This document shows, one piece after another, positions 23,989 through 36,211 of a stretch of DNA of 64,000 bases. The stretch is from Eudorina sp. 2006-703-Eu-15 (taxonomy: Eukaryota > Chlorophyta > Chlorophyceae > Chlamydomonadales > Volvocaceae). The stretch lies in contig BDSI01000067.1 of assembly GCA_003117195.1 (NCBI GenBank), positions 248,001-312,000 on the forward strand. Reading direction: 5' to 3'. A program made the translations under genes and the position numbers. Numbering within the stretch: the stretch's first letter is position 1; each line of letters opens with the position of its first letter. The notes beneath the pieces were generated by a model. That model was not told where the DNA came from, did not search any database, and saw only the letters and a list, made by a program, of their open reading frames with translations.

Positions 23989-25122
23989 TCTGAAACGACA
24001 GGCAACTTTATTTTAATACAGATGAGCTGAGATAGCGTCAACGCATCATGCGTCAGCTGTCATCGGGCGATCGAGTTTCAACAGTTGCAAGAAAACACGC
24101 TCCCTCTTTGTCAATTTCAAGAACGACCGTGTAAGTGGAAGCCAAACTGTTACAGGGAGCCGGAAAGACTCAACGGCTAGTATTGTTGTTCAACTTTCGA
24201 AAGTCATTCAGGTATAATATCTACAAATGCGACCAGCTGTTGCAACAGCGTTAAAAAGTGCATTGCCATGACACAATTATTCGGCTGCTTGAACGTTGTC
24301 TGACTGTGCGACATTGGTCCCCCGTACGTACCACCAGCACGCCGTGCATGGAAAGCCTGCAGAAGAGCCTTACCAATGCGCATCGCTAAAACCTGCGAAA
24401 ACAGCTTATGTCTACTGCGTGCACATTTGTTCGGGGACATCTTGTCATATGGGCCGAAAGCCGCCGTAACACAGATGTGCAACTCGCCAACGTTAGCACC
24501 ATAAGCGATTGGTACTTCGCCCCCTGCAATCTGAGGATGACCAACTTCTAGTCTTGCACCTAAGAGCTGAGCAGTCAGCCTGGTAAGGCAGAACCGTTGC
24601 AATAATGCCGAAAAGGCAACTGATCGGACGGGGCGCTTTGCCGCCATCCTCTATAATGTCCACGATGGCCGCAGCAGCTCTGCTACTCACATCATACGGC
24701 CACCGAACTGGTCGAGCTGCGGCAGCACATTGGGTTACACGGGGAGGAAGGGTGGTGAGGGGTCGGCAAAAGCGCAGGAGACCAGCGTCCGGGGCCACAA
24801 AATCATGATATCCGTCCATCTCGAAACATGGATACCCTTCTGTATTGCGACACGCGGCGCTCCCAGTGGCCCGCTGCTGCCTGCCGGACCCCTCACAAAA
24901 ACGTATCGTCAAGTAAACGAAGCATCCTCTTCATCGTCACTTGTCTGTGCTCGCGGGGTGTCACTGCCCCGGTTTCGAAGCAATGGGGCAGGCTCCAGGA
25001 GGGTGTGCGTGCGTAAAAAGTGAAAACAGCACGCCCATGAGGGGTTTCCCGCCACCTGCGCGGCGAGCACCACCCTGCACTCATCCCCGTGAAAGCCTGA
25101 CAGGACCCCGTCCCCATCCCGG
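23989..25122. other. spacer upstream of the GT61 gene
   Basis: About 1.1 kb between the GT61 start and the stop of the next minus-strand gene. It is more AT-rich than its surroundings and should hold the GT61 promoter and the neighbour's 3' UTR. A TTACA on the plus strand at about 24733 (TGTAA on the minus strand, the usual chlorophyte poly(A) signal) is a possible end for the neighbour. No gene seen. Confidence 0.55.
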
Positions 25123-27539
25123 TCAACGCACCAGCTGGTACACGGCCTGGCCGATCACCGCCGCCTCCTCGGGTCCGGGCTGCCGGCGCTGCCGAGTGTT
25201 GCCCGCGGTGCTGCCCCCTCGGGGGGTGGCGCCGGCGATGCTGCCTCGCGGGGTCACGGGCTGCGACGTGCCCGTGCTGGCCGTCCCTTGCAGCGTGGCC
25301 AGCAGCTGCTTGAACACGTTGGTGCGGCGCACACGCGTCTCTGGAGGAAGGATACGGGGGAGTGGTCGGGTGTGCTAAGGCAAGGATGGATGCTGCCTGG
25401 TCCGGTGCCAACCAAAAACAAGCTGAATGCGTGTCTGGGCCCGCACATCACCAGACCGTGCTTTGGTGCCCATGCTTTCGCGTACCTACCTACGCTTACC
25501 TTCCAACCGCCCGCAAGCACATATACACGAGGACTCGGGAGGGTTCCGTCCTCTGCATCAAGCACAACCCATAACCCCAGCCCCGCCACACACCGTCCCG
25601 GGCATGTACCCTCTCCCACGCGGTCACCGCGCACGCTCCGCTCATCCCATCCCGTCCCATCCCCCCGCTGGCGTAACCTCCGGGCCTAGCCCCCTCGTCA
25701 CACGTCTCCATACGTCAGACGCCCAGACCCCACCGGGATGGGCGCCGTCCACCGATGCGGTGCTGACCCCCAGGTCGATGGTCGGATCGTTGCTGCACAC
25801 GCTGCGGGCGATGGTAGGCACGCGGACGGAATTCTTGAAAACCTGCAGCAAGGCGAAGGCGCGCGTACGGTGCACTGTGTAGGAAAGGCGGCGGACGTCG
25901 TCTAGGTGCAGGCTCTTTCCGTTTGCGTTGAAATCAGGCTTCTGCAACCCAGCGCTTCGGATGTGCCATTGAATCGTCTCACAAGTCACCACCGCAACCA
26001 TCGCGCCCGTAGTGAGGTGGCACGAGCGCGATCGACCCAGACGAACCGCTGTGGTGTCACCACCTCGCCGCCTTAGCTCGGTGGGGACAACCTGAATTCG
26101 TGCAGAACCTCTCCCATATGCTGCGCTGCGCTCCGCGCACAGCTCACCTTCTGCACTCAGCTGCGCTGCACGCCGCGCACAGCTCAACGCAGACAACTAC
26201 ACCAAACGACAGGTCGCGTACGAGTTGAAGACCGAATACAAGCGTAGGTATGGTAACCCAATGGGGCAGTGTGCAAGGACACCCAAACCGTTGGCACTCT
26301 CAATGCACCCTGGGTGCAGGGCCCCCGCCTTGCCCTTAGCACCCTCACCTCCAGCTCCGCCCCGGTGCGGGGCATGGTACTGGTCTTCAGCTCCTGCAAC
26401 TCGACCTCCAGTTGGCGGGTCACGTCGCGCAGGGCACGGTTCTCCTCTTCTAGGCGCGACAGCTGCAAATTCCATCGGATTGGACGGAGAGGCAACGGGG
26501 TCATGAATCAAGAAAAGGAATTCAATAAGGGCGCTGTAGGAGCAAAGGAGGAAAACTACACATAGACGCGTGCAGCCCCATGTAGCGAAGGGATCTACCG
26601 TAGAAGTGGGCATTGTTTGCCGGCGTGGCGCCGGACAGTCCAGAACTCGTGGGGTTTGTTGAGCAGCTGTGTCGTGGCGGCTGGCAGAGCTGCGTCCTGG
26701 GCTCCCCCGGGTACTGCGCGGAGACCCCTTTGAAACCCTACATGCTCCGGCCGCCGCACCCCGCTGTCACACCTTCTCGGCGTCCGCCTTGTACTCGACC
26801 AGGAAAGCCGAGAGTTTGCGGTTCTCGTCTGCCATCTCCTGCATCTGCTTTAGAGTCTTCTGAAGCTGGGAGGCGTCCACCAGGTTCTGGCGCTGGTCGC
26901 GGACGGAGGCGTTATCTGACCTGTACACAGGAAAAAAGATGTAAAGCTTCGAATACGGTTAGAGTTATTATTAGGATGTTACAGCGGACCCCGCAGGTCA
27001 TCGGTGACAGCCCCGGTGACAGCCGAGGCTTCCGGTTAGAGTATTGAAACCACGCCAGTGCTTTTTAGTCCCGAGAGCACTCACTGGTCATCTGCATCGC
27101 TGTCCGCCATCACCGCGCGGCCCCTCATCTTGTCCTGCTTGTGCACGGGCGGAAGCCGCACAGGGGTATTGCCCACAGGACTTCCAAACGGCGACAGGTC
27201 GACGGCCATGCCGTTGGGATGAGGAACTGGCGCGGTTGTCGCCATGGGCTCGGCAGCAGATGGAGTCGGCACCTCCACCGGAGCGGCTGAAGAAGCCGAT
27301 TTCTTCTTCACAGTTCGCTTTAGGACAGCAGTTATGACTCCGCCGATAATGGCAACTCCCAGAGCAGCAAGAGCTGCAGCGAAGGGCATTGCTGTGGACT
27401 TTGCAGCCCGAACAGAGCTGGAAACCACCGGCTGCACGACGGCCTCCTCATTGTGACAGGTATCCCGCTGGCCGCTGATGGGAACAGCCTCCGTAGAGGC
27501 AGAGACGCTGGTTGTCTCGCACTCGGCCGACGCGGACAT
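25123..27539 (-). CDS. unrecognised single-pass membrane protein with coiled coil
   Basis: Five minus-strand exons, 27085-27539, 26773-26920, 26349-26462, 25734-25941 and 25123-25340, give about 380 residues. I do not recognise the family. Residues 1-50 are Ser/Thr/Glu-rich without a signal peptide; residues 52-73 are a hydrophobic membrane segment (GVAIIGGVITAVL), followed at once by basic KRTVKKK. Residues about 155-239 form heptad-rich coiled coil (LQKTLKQMQEMADENRKL; LEEENRALRDVTRQLEVELQ). The C-terminal third has a helical VFKQLLATLQ patch and a Gly/Thr/Pro/Arg-rich linker. The topology suggests a membrane-anchored tether or scaffold, which is inference. The join of exons 4 and 5 is ambiguous: donor GTGGGG at 25733 with acceptor before 25340 keeps frame, but GTCAGC further upstream would too. 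Start: the Met after an in-frame upstream CTT-rich leader. Confidence 0.72.
26962..27040 (-). repeat. TAA-tailed dispersed repeat, copy 1
   Basis: Inside intron 1 of the coiled-coil gene. Read on the minus strand it runs GAAGCCTCGGCTGTCACCGG ... GGGGTCCGCTGTAACATCC then TAATAATAA. A near-identical copy lies at 35281-35353 on the plus strand. The TAA tail suggests the 3' end of a SINE or LINE. Confidence 0.7.
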
Positions 27540-29962
27540 CTTGAAATTTTTTGGCGGCGTAGGTATAGTCCTTAACAAACCAGAAAGGTGGTTTGAACAA
27601 GTATTTAGATTGACGCGGACAAGGATTGATTGATTGCTGTGTGGTAAGCTGCTTCAAGTGTCGAAGTGCGCATACAAATCTGGATTCCACCGTTGCCTGC
27701 AACGGTAGCCGTGGTTCACATTACGGCCTTGTTTGCAATATAAACTGCAAATTCCTCATGCATTTCATTTATAAAGGGTTTTGCAGCGCGAGCAATACCG
27801 GTTGAACGGCCGAAACCAGCGGCATAGCCACCACGTGGGTCGCTCGTTGCTGTGAGCACCTGACCGCTTCGTAACGACGATTGCCTTTATCATATGAAAC
27901 CACCAAGCCTCACCAAGGGCCACGGCGGGCCTGCCACATTACGTCGTCGTCGCGTGTCGAGAGGAAACGTTACGCCCCGGCCCAGTTTTAACGCATGGTC
28001 TTGGCCGACCCTCTCTTGTGTCCCCATCACCCTCCTCTGCTCCTAACGTTCATGTAAGAACCCGTCCAGCTTGTTGTCCCTTCCTGCTCGTCCTTGCGCG
28101 CTGCCGGTCGCATGGTCGCCGGCGGTGGCGATGTGGCGGTCGGTAGGATGCGAGGGAGAGCGGAGGCTACTGAGGCGACCGGGCAGGGAGACGTGGAGAG
28201 GAGTGCTGAAGTCACCGGATGTAACATCGCCAACACTCGCCAGCGCTTTTCCCTCCCCGGCCCTCCCATGCCCTGCACGCGTCCCTGCCCTTCCGAACCA
28301 TGCGATGTCCCTCCGTGGGGCACCGGTTGGACTGACCTGGTCAGCCGTGGTCAGCCGGGTGCGCCAGGAACTGTATGCGAATGTCCAGGACAGGCAGTAA
28401 CCCCACTCGGCCCATCTAGATCGTCTAGATGCGAAGCATGGAGACAAGCACGCCAAAAAAGACGCCCTTAGCTGCAACTGAAGCAGCCGCGCCGGCCAGG
28501 TATGAAATCGCATCTGCACCCCGTTCACACCCTCCGCTAGAACCGACCATCCGGTGGCGTGGGCGTGATGGCGGGTCCCCCGGGACACTCTGCGCGGCTC
28601 ACGCCCTCCCCGGCCGTCTGTGAGACGCGGTCGCACAGATATCATGTGCCGTAGTCGCATAAGTGGCTTGTGCTCTACGTATTCCGCTCGACCTCTCCTG
28701 GCGGCTGCCGGCTTCCGAAGCTGAGGCACCCGGCACCCGCAACAGCGTTTTGCCGTCTGCAGCCTCAAGCGTGCAGGATGGCTGCCTCGCTCTCGGCCGT
28801 GCAGCTTCCCGAAGTGCAGCCTCCCCTAGGGAGCAGTCCCCGGCCGCCTGAACGATAAAAGCACAGCAGAGCAAACCGGCCCACACCGCCACCGCCAGCA
28901 GCCCAGCCGCGACGGCCGCCTCAAACCCACACCGATACCATGGCATGGCCTCTTCTGCATACAGATTGCCTCCAGTCAGATGGACTCAGTCAGTCTGCTC
29001 CGCGATTCACTCGCAGTATGGGCAGCCTAGGTGACCCCAACGCCCCATGCAAGATATCTGAAGTCAACGTCAGCTGCTGGGGTGCGGCGATGCCGAACAC
29101 GATGGCCATATCAACCACCACACAATGGTCATATCCGGTGGTAGACACATCACTCATTGGCCCGAAGCGGTGAAGAAGCGCCGCCGAAGCGGTGAAGAAG
29201 CGCCGCCACCGCCCCGGCCGGCCGCCGCGATGTTGGTCACCCGCATGGATGGGTGCTCACAAACAACTGCATCGTCACCGCCTTCCACACTGCTCGGGAA
29301 GTAAGCTCCGCCACCTCGCAGAGGTTGCTGCTGCCCAAGGCCCAACTCCCAAGCCGCCCGCGATCTTGATTGTGCATGAACGTCGGGGCGCGAGGAGGAT
29401 CCAGGATCCGGGTACACGTGCCTGCCCCATGAAAGCAACAGCACGAAACCCCTTGAGCGCACGTGAACCACGCAGCCGCCGGCTGTTACTGATTCTGCTG
29501 TGTGCAGCTGCGCAAGCACCCGGTAGGCCCCAGTGCGCACATGTGTCGCCACATCCCGACATCCGCCCGGAGGAACAAACAACACCGTTATGCACCGTTG
29601 ATCCTTTGGGTCCCGCTGTAACGTTCATTCATTCATATACGGTAACAGGTAAGGTATACAGCAGACGACCTGCCGTCCCAAAAAAGGGACGTCAAGCAGA
29701 CGGCATATTCAGATTGCTCTCTCGCTCGCTCTCTGCGTCTGTCTGTCCGGGGCCCCACTCCCCAGACCCTTGGCTCGCTGCCCGCCAAATCTGTCCGCAA
29801 TCCAACACACGCCAACGCTCGCATCACTTCGATGGATGGGCCACGACGTAGCCCCGCCTCCGCCCTCCCACCCCTCAGCCCCTTCCCATCCCTCCCACCC
29901 CTCGGCCCCTTCCCACCCCTCCCACCCCTCGAAGCTCGGACCCGTCTTCGACCCCCCACCCC
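27540..29962. other. spacer between two minus-strand genes
   Basis: About 2.4 kb: promoter side of the coiled-coil gene and 3' UTR of the DUF7164-like gene. The part next to 29860-29935 is a C-rich repeat of CCCACCCCTC type. The longest open frame (minus, 28043-28768) is compositionally non-coding. Nothing else identified. Confidence 0.55.
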
Positions 29963-32900
29963 TCAGAGCTCCCCGGGCTCGTGCATACGCGGCGTCGGTG
30001 CCGCCACCGGTGCCCCCTGCAGCGCCTCCAGCTGCCTCCAGGTGGACACCGACAGGAACAGGGTGTAGTCCCGGACCAGGTTGAAGTCCAGGCCGGTGGT
30101 GAGGTCTCTGGGAGGGAGGAGGGAAGGCAGGAGGGTCCGTCCGGGTGTGGGTGGGTGGCGGGGCCGGGACACGACACGACGGGCGGGCGGGCGGGCGGGC
30201 GGGTGAGGAGGACTCAGCGCGGGTCCGCACACACCGGTGCGTGCCTTTCGCAGTCGGAGGGGTCCACCTGAGCTGGGTTGGTGAACCCGCAGCAACGGTG
30301 GCCCGAGGCCGCTGCGCCTCCTCGCTGCTCCCCCTCGCAGGGAGCAGCCGCGGCGACGTACAATACGCCCCCTACACAATGAAACACACCTGCAGCAGGC
30401 AGCATGGCAGCTGCGTGCACGGCCCCCCCGCTGGGTTGTTGCGCATTGTCACATTTTTGTGTGTGTGCCGGGGGTAGAGTTTGGTTGCAGGTGCACTGGC
30501 CAGTTGAGCACGGCACGACTGCATCCGGGATGGGGCAGGGCCTCCGGTGCGTATGCATGGATGCCCTCACGTAGCTCGCCCGCAGGCGCGGGGGTGGCGG
30601 CACGCTGGCAACGACGGGCAGCGGCCCCCTGTCCGACGGCGCCCACAGAAGCCGCGCGACCAGGCCGCCTCGGTGCCCCCCGGACCGACCCTCGTCGACC
30701 TCACCTGTCCGCGTACTTGTGTCTGAAGAACTCAAACTTGTTGAACGCTTCGTCGCCGTGCTGGCAATGGATGTGATACAACGTGAAGGTGTAGCGCCGG
30801 CTGTCGCCGTTGACGTCATAACTGCGCGCATTACGAGGCGCCCCTTCATCAGCGGCGTCCTCGGGACTGCTGCCTCCCCACCCTGGCTGCACAGCCAGGG
30901 GGAGGGGTCCAACGCCAGCACCTGCCTTCCCCACTGGCGGCCCGGCCAGCCCGCAAAGAATCGGCGCACGGATAGACAGGGACAACAGCAGGAGGCGGCG
31001 GCAGGCAGCCAAGCAATCGAACCGGCCGGTGCTGAGGTACAGCACTCAAGAAAGAGTGGGGTGAAGGTATACTGCAGCTGCCCCGCAGGGCAAGTGAAAC
31101 GCAGGGCGGCCTTCAATCCCCCTTACTTGCGAGATATCTCCCACTCGTGCACCAGGTGGTTGAGAACGATGTCGGGGCCGTACATGACGGCCATGTCCCG
31201 GCTCCACTCCGGCCAGCCCTGAGGCCCGCAGCCCGCGGCGGGGAGACGACGGGGCGGTGACGGTCAGGAGGAGGGTTGCTAGGGGCATCTCAAGTGTGTT
31301 TTGGGATAGAATGGCGTGCCGGCAAGGGTGTCGACGTGGCCGCAAACAGAACAGGCGAAACGTCGCTCCTTCGCGCAGAGTCCGAATGACGTTGATGCGC
31401 AGTATTAGCAGCAAACCAAATCAGGCTCGCCTCTCCCCACGGAATCAAGCAGACGCTTTCCCGCATGCCGGTACCCAGCCGCCCCATCTCCGCACCGTCA
31501 CGGCCCCATTGAAGCCACTGAAGTACTCGCGGAGAGATTTTGACATCCACATCTCGCATCGCAGCCCCCTGGTCAGTGCTGCCAGGTCCCAGGTGCAGCG
31601 CCCTCCCTAACGTGCTCCCTCCCGCCGCAAGTAACCCTCCTCCAGCGGCCAACCGGCTTCCAACCCGGCCCTGCTCCGCACCGCGCCACCAGGCCTTCCA
31701 CATGTCCTACCTCCCCGCTCGACCAGCTACGTCGCCAGCTGCCATCCGGCATCTTGTCGAACTCCTGATCCAGAAGGTGATAAACCAGCGGCAGGGAGGC
31801 GTTGGCCACCGAGATGAGGGTTGCCGTATCGCCGTACCATGTGGGCCCGATGTCGTGCAGGCCCCGGTGGCGCAGCCCCAGTCGCGCCGCAACCCGCCGT
31901 AGCCGTTGCTCGGTCTCCGGCAGCGGCGTGTAGTGCATGTAGCCAACCTGGCCGTAAGGTGGAGGGAGGAAGAGGGAGGGAGGGAAATGGCGGGGGTTAA
32001 AATTAAAAAAAGAAATAAACCCGAAAGACGGGGGGCAGGCGGAGCGCGCGTGCGCAATAATGGTCCTGCAGTGGTCCTGAAGTAATCCTGCAGTGGTCCT
32101 GCAGTGGTGCTGAAGTAATCGGTAGACGTCAGCTTGCAAGCACGTCTTATTAGGGCGGCTCGCAACAGAGGTGCGAGACCCGTTGTGGCCGTTGGTGGAC
32201 GGATGACCCACACGCAAGCAACAACGGCAGTTGGGACGGAGGATCCGCACGCCGGCGCATTGATGCAAGCCGCCCGGGGGCATGCGCCCCGCGCTCCTCG
32301 CCGCACCGCACCACACCGCAGCGCGATCGCATGCTGAGATGCGCAGGGGGCCCCGCTCCTTCCCCTCCTACCTCGTTACCTCTGCCCCCATCAAGTCTGC
32401 CCCCATCTCGGCGGGACGCGCAGGCCCCGCACCTGCAAGTGCTGGGGGAAGTGCTGGATGAGCGTCGGCGTGATGAGGCAGTCGAAGTCTGTGGGCGGGC
32501 GGAGGGGGCGCGTGTCAGGGCAAGGGGCATCCCGGCAGAGCAGGTCACCGGGGCCCAGACAGTGACTCAGTCAGCTGGTCTCGGAGCACAGCGATGGTTC
32601 CCCACTGCGACCACGGTGCGCCTCCCTCACGGGTCCATGGAAGCCCAACAACGCATGTGCAACGCAGCTCCCCACCAACCCATCCCGAACGCCTCCGCGC
32701 GCGCTCGACCGCAGACCCGTGCGGCTCTGTTGCAGCCGGTTGCGGAGGAAAGCAACAGCGGGCAGTCACTTCCTGCCACCGCAGCTGCCACTGCATGACG
32801 CTGCCTTTGAGGCCGTAGCCACTGTCACGGCCGCTGCCACGGCCCCGGGCCCCACACGGACCGGCACCGTCCTTTTGACGTCAAGTGCATCACCACGCAC

Positions 32901-34008
32901 CCGTCTTCATGGCGTAGCCGTAGTTCGATATCATCAGGTCGGCGACCCGCGGGTCAGCCAGGAAGTGGTAGCTGGCCACGAAGGGGTAGCCCTGCCACAC
33001 GCGGTCGGGCGGCCGCGGGTACGGCACTGTCCAGCACGTGGAGGCGTTGCCGGGCCGCCGCAGCTGCGGGTACCTGCCGCCGCCTCCCGCTCCTCCCGCC
33101 GCTCCTCCGCCTCCCCGTCGCTCCCCGGTGGCGGTGGTGGCGGCGGGTGGCGCTGAGGGGTCCCGCAGCGTGATGGGCTCACATATCTTGGACACCTCCC
33201 GCAGCCACCGCACGTCGGCGAACACCATCAGGTCCAGGCGGTAGCCGGTGGGCTGCCGAGGAACGCGGGGCCCAAGGGCGGGAGCGACAGGGGAGGGCAG
33301 GGCAGGGATGGCTGAACGGACAGCTTTTCACGAGCCCGACTACTGATTATTGAGCAAAATCCATTAGCACATTCACACGAACAATCTTTGCGCTCCTAAG
33401 GAGTTGTTGACAAGATGATCAGGAGAGTGGGTCCAAGTCCCGTCCCTTCGCGAAGGGAATCCAGGGTGTTACATTACATGGCGACCCACGAATGCGCGCG
33501 GGCTAATGAGGGTCGCGCCCGCGTTGCTGTCCAGTGCGGTCGGCTCGGCTCGCACAGCACGGGGTGTGCGGTCGGCTCGGCTCGCACAGCAGGGGTTATG
33601 CAGGCACGCACGCGCCATCCTGCCAAATCTGGTCATGCACAGTTCTCTTCTTGCAACCTTGCAACCATGGAGCGAGCCGGTGGGTAGGTTGTTGCGTTGC
33701 AAATGGGTCAGCTTCGGGAGCAAGCAGGCACTTCCCGGTGGCCCCCGCACCTCCGCCAACGAAGTCACGTAGCGCCACGACGCATGCAGGAAAGATACAA
33801 ACTCCGTCATGGCCCAGTCCTTCTCACTGAGGTACCCGAAAATGACGCGGGGCCGCTTCGCGAGTTCCTCGCGATTGTGTACGCGTCCCGACAGCTGCGC
33901 TCCCCAGTCATAGTCCTCGACACGAGGTATCCTGTATATCTCAGACGGTAGCTCATTGGCACCTGCAAGGCTAGGTACTAAAAATAACAGGATGACAGCT
34001 GAGTGCAT
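29963..34008 (-). CDS. secretory DUF7164-like protein (probable glycosyltransferase-type)
   Basis: Seven minus-strand exons, 33751-34008, 32901-33252, 32433-32488, 31711-31947, 31127-31218, 30705-30821 and 29963-30107, join in phase to 418 residues. Start: Met of MHSAVILLFLVPSLAGA, a clean signal peptide, so the protein enters the secretory pathway. Conserved-looking blocks: WRYVTSLAE, LDLMVFADVRWLREV, GYPFVASYHFLADPRV, YGYAMKTDFDCLITPTL (a DxD-like DFD), GLHDIGPTWYGDTATLI, MAVMYGPDIVLNHLVHEWE, LYHIHCQHGDEAFNKFEFF. This order fits the DUF7164 proteins of green algae and other protists as I recall them; function there is not established, and a GT-A-like transferase is inference from the DxD and secretory location. 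A Gly/Arg-rich insert sits in exon 2. Intron 1 has a 32-bp tandem duplication and the 31948-32432 intron holds a family A repeat. Exon 4's donor (GTAGGA) was chosen by phase. Confidence 0.82.
31962..32050 (+). repeat. dispersed intronic repeat, family A copy 3
   Basis: Intronic. Blocks GGAGGGAGGAAGAGGGAGGG, GTTAAAATTAAAAAAAGAAA and TAAACCCGAAAGACG match the lead and core of the copy at 20243. Downstream (32060-32115) lie imperfect repeats of TGGTCCTGCAG / TGAAGTAAT. Confidence 0.5.
33536..33599 (+). repeat. 32-bp tandem duplication in intron 1 of the DUF7164-like gene
   Basis: Two copies, 32 bp apart, of GCGGTCGGCTCGGCTCGCAC followed by AGCA and a G-rich end. Confidence 0.8.
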
Positions 34009-36211
34009 ACCGGTAGTTTTAAAAAGGTTTCCCACTATTAACCTGCCCAACATGTTTGATCATGAATATATTGTGCAGTGAAAAGGCAAAAAATGCTGGT
34101 CGTCCAAGAAGGTGTGTGCGTTCCTCTTGCCGCGCCATAAGCAAATCATGTCTCGTCAACCAGGTCACATAAACCAAGAAATCAACAGAAAAAAAATAAA
34201 ACTTCATCAGAATATATGTGAACTCTGGTTTGTCTCGCAAGAGTGAGTTAACTGCAAACCAAGTCGGGCCCAAGGGTCGTTATGCCACCCATGCCTTCGT
34301 ACTTTAGGGAACGTCAAGACCGCCTCCAATGTCCACAGCGTACTCCGCCAATGTCCACAGTGGAATTTCTGGCAAGGAATCCAGCAACTGACCAGAGGTC
34401 TGGCGCTGATTCACACACTATTTTTTGCTGCCGAGGCCCTGCCTTACCAACGCCGGCGTCGCGGGTCATCGGTGCAGCCTCCTTACCACGCACTTATCCA
34501 GGTTACCGGGATCCGTGGTCATGCAGGGGCCGCCACATGGGCCCACGAGCCACCCGTAACCACCTTGAGGAGGGATTCGTAGTAGTAACCCTTACAAGGT
34601 GGGCCCGAGTCCCGACCGGGCGATCCAACGGGTCCAGACAGCTCGTAGGCGCCTCATCTCATCAACCCCTGCCAAGGACTGCGCACCCAACCTCCACCAC
34701 CGGGGGGTAAAGGTTATGCAGTCATACCAGCCAACACGCCAGGTTACCAGCGCGCCAGGATTGCCTCTCCTGGAAACCGCGCCAGACCCGCCGAATTACA
34801 TGGCGGGGATGGAGCCAGGGCTTGTTGATATTGGATGTCGGGGGCGGTGGTGCTAACGCGGGGTATCTTTGGCCCGCCAGGTCGTAGGTTGATGGTCGTA
34901 TCCCTGTGCATATTCCGCGGAAACATTTATTCACTCATTCTGTCAGCTCTAACCTCTAAGCCTGCTGGCGATGCCTGCCAAGATGTGCACACGCAGTTTG
35001 CGCCGCAGCTGTGGGGATGGAAGCCCTGACCGTGTTTGCCCCATTCGGTTCCCCTGCCCTCTCTGGCGCGAGCAGTCTTTTTAAAACCGTTTGCCAAATA
35101 GGTTCGCTAATAGGGGCGCCCTGGTGGCGAACTCCCCCTGAGCGGGCTTTATCCCTTGCCATGGTTGGTTCTCAGGAACGGGGTGGTTCCCTGGTAGTGT
35201 GGACCCGGGGAGTGTTTCGGTGCACTTGGGGAGCCTGTCCGGAGCGCCATGGTGGCGTTAGTTCATTTAGGTGTTAAGGTGAGGAAGCCTCGGCTGTCGC
35301 CGGGGCTGTCACCAATGACCCGCGGGGTCCGCTGTGACATCCTAATAATAATAAATGGCGCGGTCCATAAAAGCGCATAAGGTGCGTGGCTGGAATTACT
35401 ATTGGGGCATTGTTCCGGAGAGGAGTTGAAGATCCTGTGGGACAGGCCCGGGCAGGCGCGCGTAGGCGAGTGAAGGCGCAAGGCAGGGGAGTAGGGGCCT
35501 AAAGCCAGGACCTGCGCCAAGACGACTACGCACGAAACGGAGACTGCACTGAGTACAGGTTGCCTATTCCAAGTTTTGGGCACAAATGCAAGCAACGCGA
35601 ACGCAAGAGGAAGTCGCAAGTCGGCCGAAGCCGGGCGTCGTCGCCATAAATGCGTGCGCTGCCGCTCGAGGTACCCAATCATAATTAGTTTTGTTTCTTT
35701 ACATAAGTATAAGTGAACCACGACAGTGCAAGTACTGTGACATGTATTGTATATCGATATCATTGGCTGCGTTTCAGTTGCAAATCAGTTGAGCCGTCTG
35801 ACCTACCTGAGTTGCGGGCAACTTGTTGCGCCCCTAAGCGATTGCGAAGGTTTGATGCTTTCGAATAAGTGCGATGGGTCACATTAAATGGCGTCTCAAC
35901 ACCTTTTGGAGGGGCATTAGACCAAGTACGGCAAGGTCCAGGCACTGTCAGCACAACATCATCACCGTCCAGTTTGCTACATTATAAGAAACAGACTGGG
36001 TACACAGTGTAACATTAGAACTCTTAAACAACGAATACCATGCTTACAAGCGTTGTGATAAAAGCAGTTAACAAATAGAATGGTGACGGTAGGTACTTGC
36101 ACGCATAAGCAAGCTTTGACTTGTTGGGATCTCGGCTTTAAGTGCTGTCCCAGGCTGATTATCCACAAAATTGGAGGTATGTTATGGCTGTGCTGTTGCG
36201 TTCTCCGGGTC
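34009..36211. other. divergent intergenic region
   Basis: About 2.2 kb between the divergent DUF7164-like (-) and PP2C (+) genes, so it should hold both promoters. It has AT-rich ends (34010-34260 and 35640-36100) and a GC-richer middle with the TAA-tailed repeat. The 34900-35350 stretch ends in that TAA-tailed sequence and may be a longer decayed retroelement. No gene, tRNA or strong TATA box was assigned. Confidence 0.55.
35281..35353 (+). repeat. TAA-tailed dispersed repeat, copy 2
   Basis: Runs GAAGCCTCGGCTGTCGCCGG ... GACATCCTAATAATAATAA on the plus strand. It matches the reverse complement of 26962-27040 at roughly nine of ten positions by eye. Confidence 0.7.

Noticed and set aside
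34600..34660. tRNA-like string CCCGAGTCCCGACCGGGCG, and GGTTCGAGTC strings near 41975 and 48570
   Set aside because: No cloverleaf with acceptor stem and anticodon arm could be drawn around any of them.
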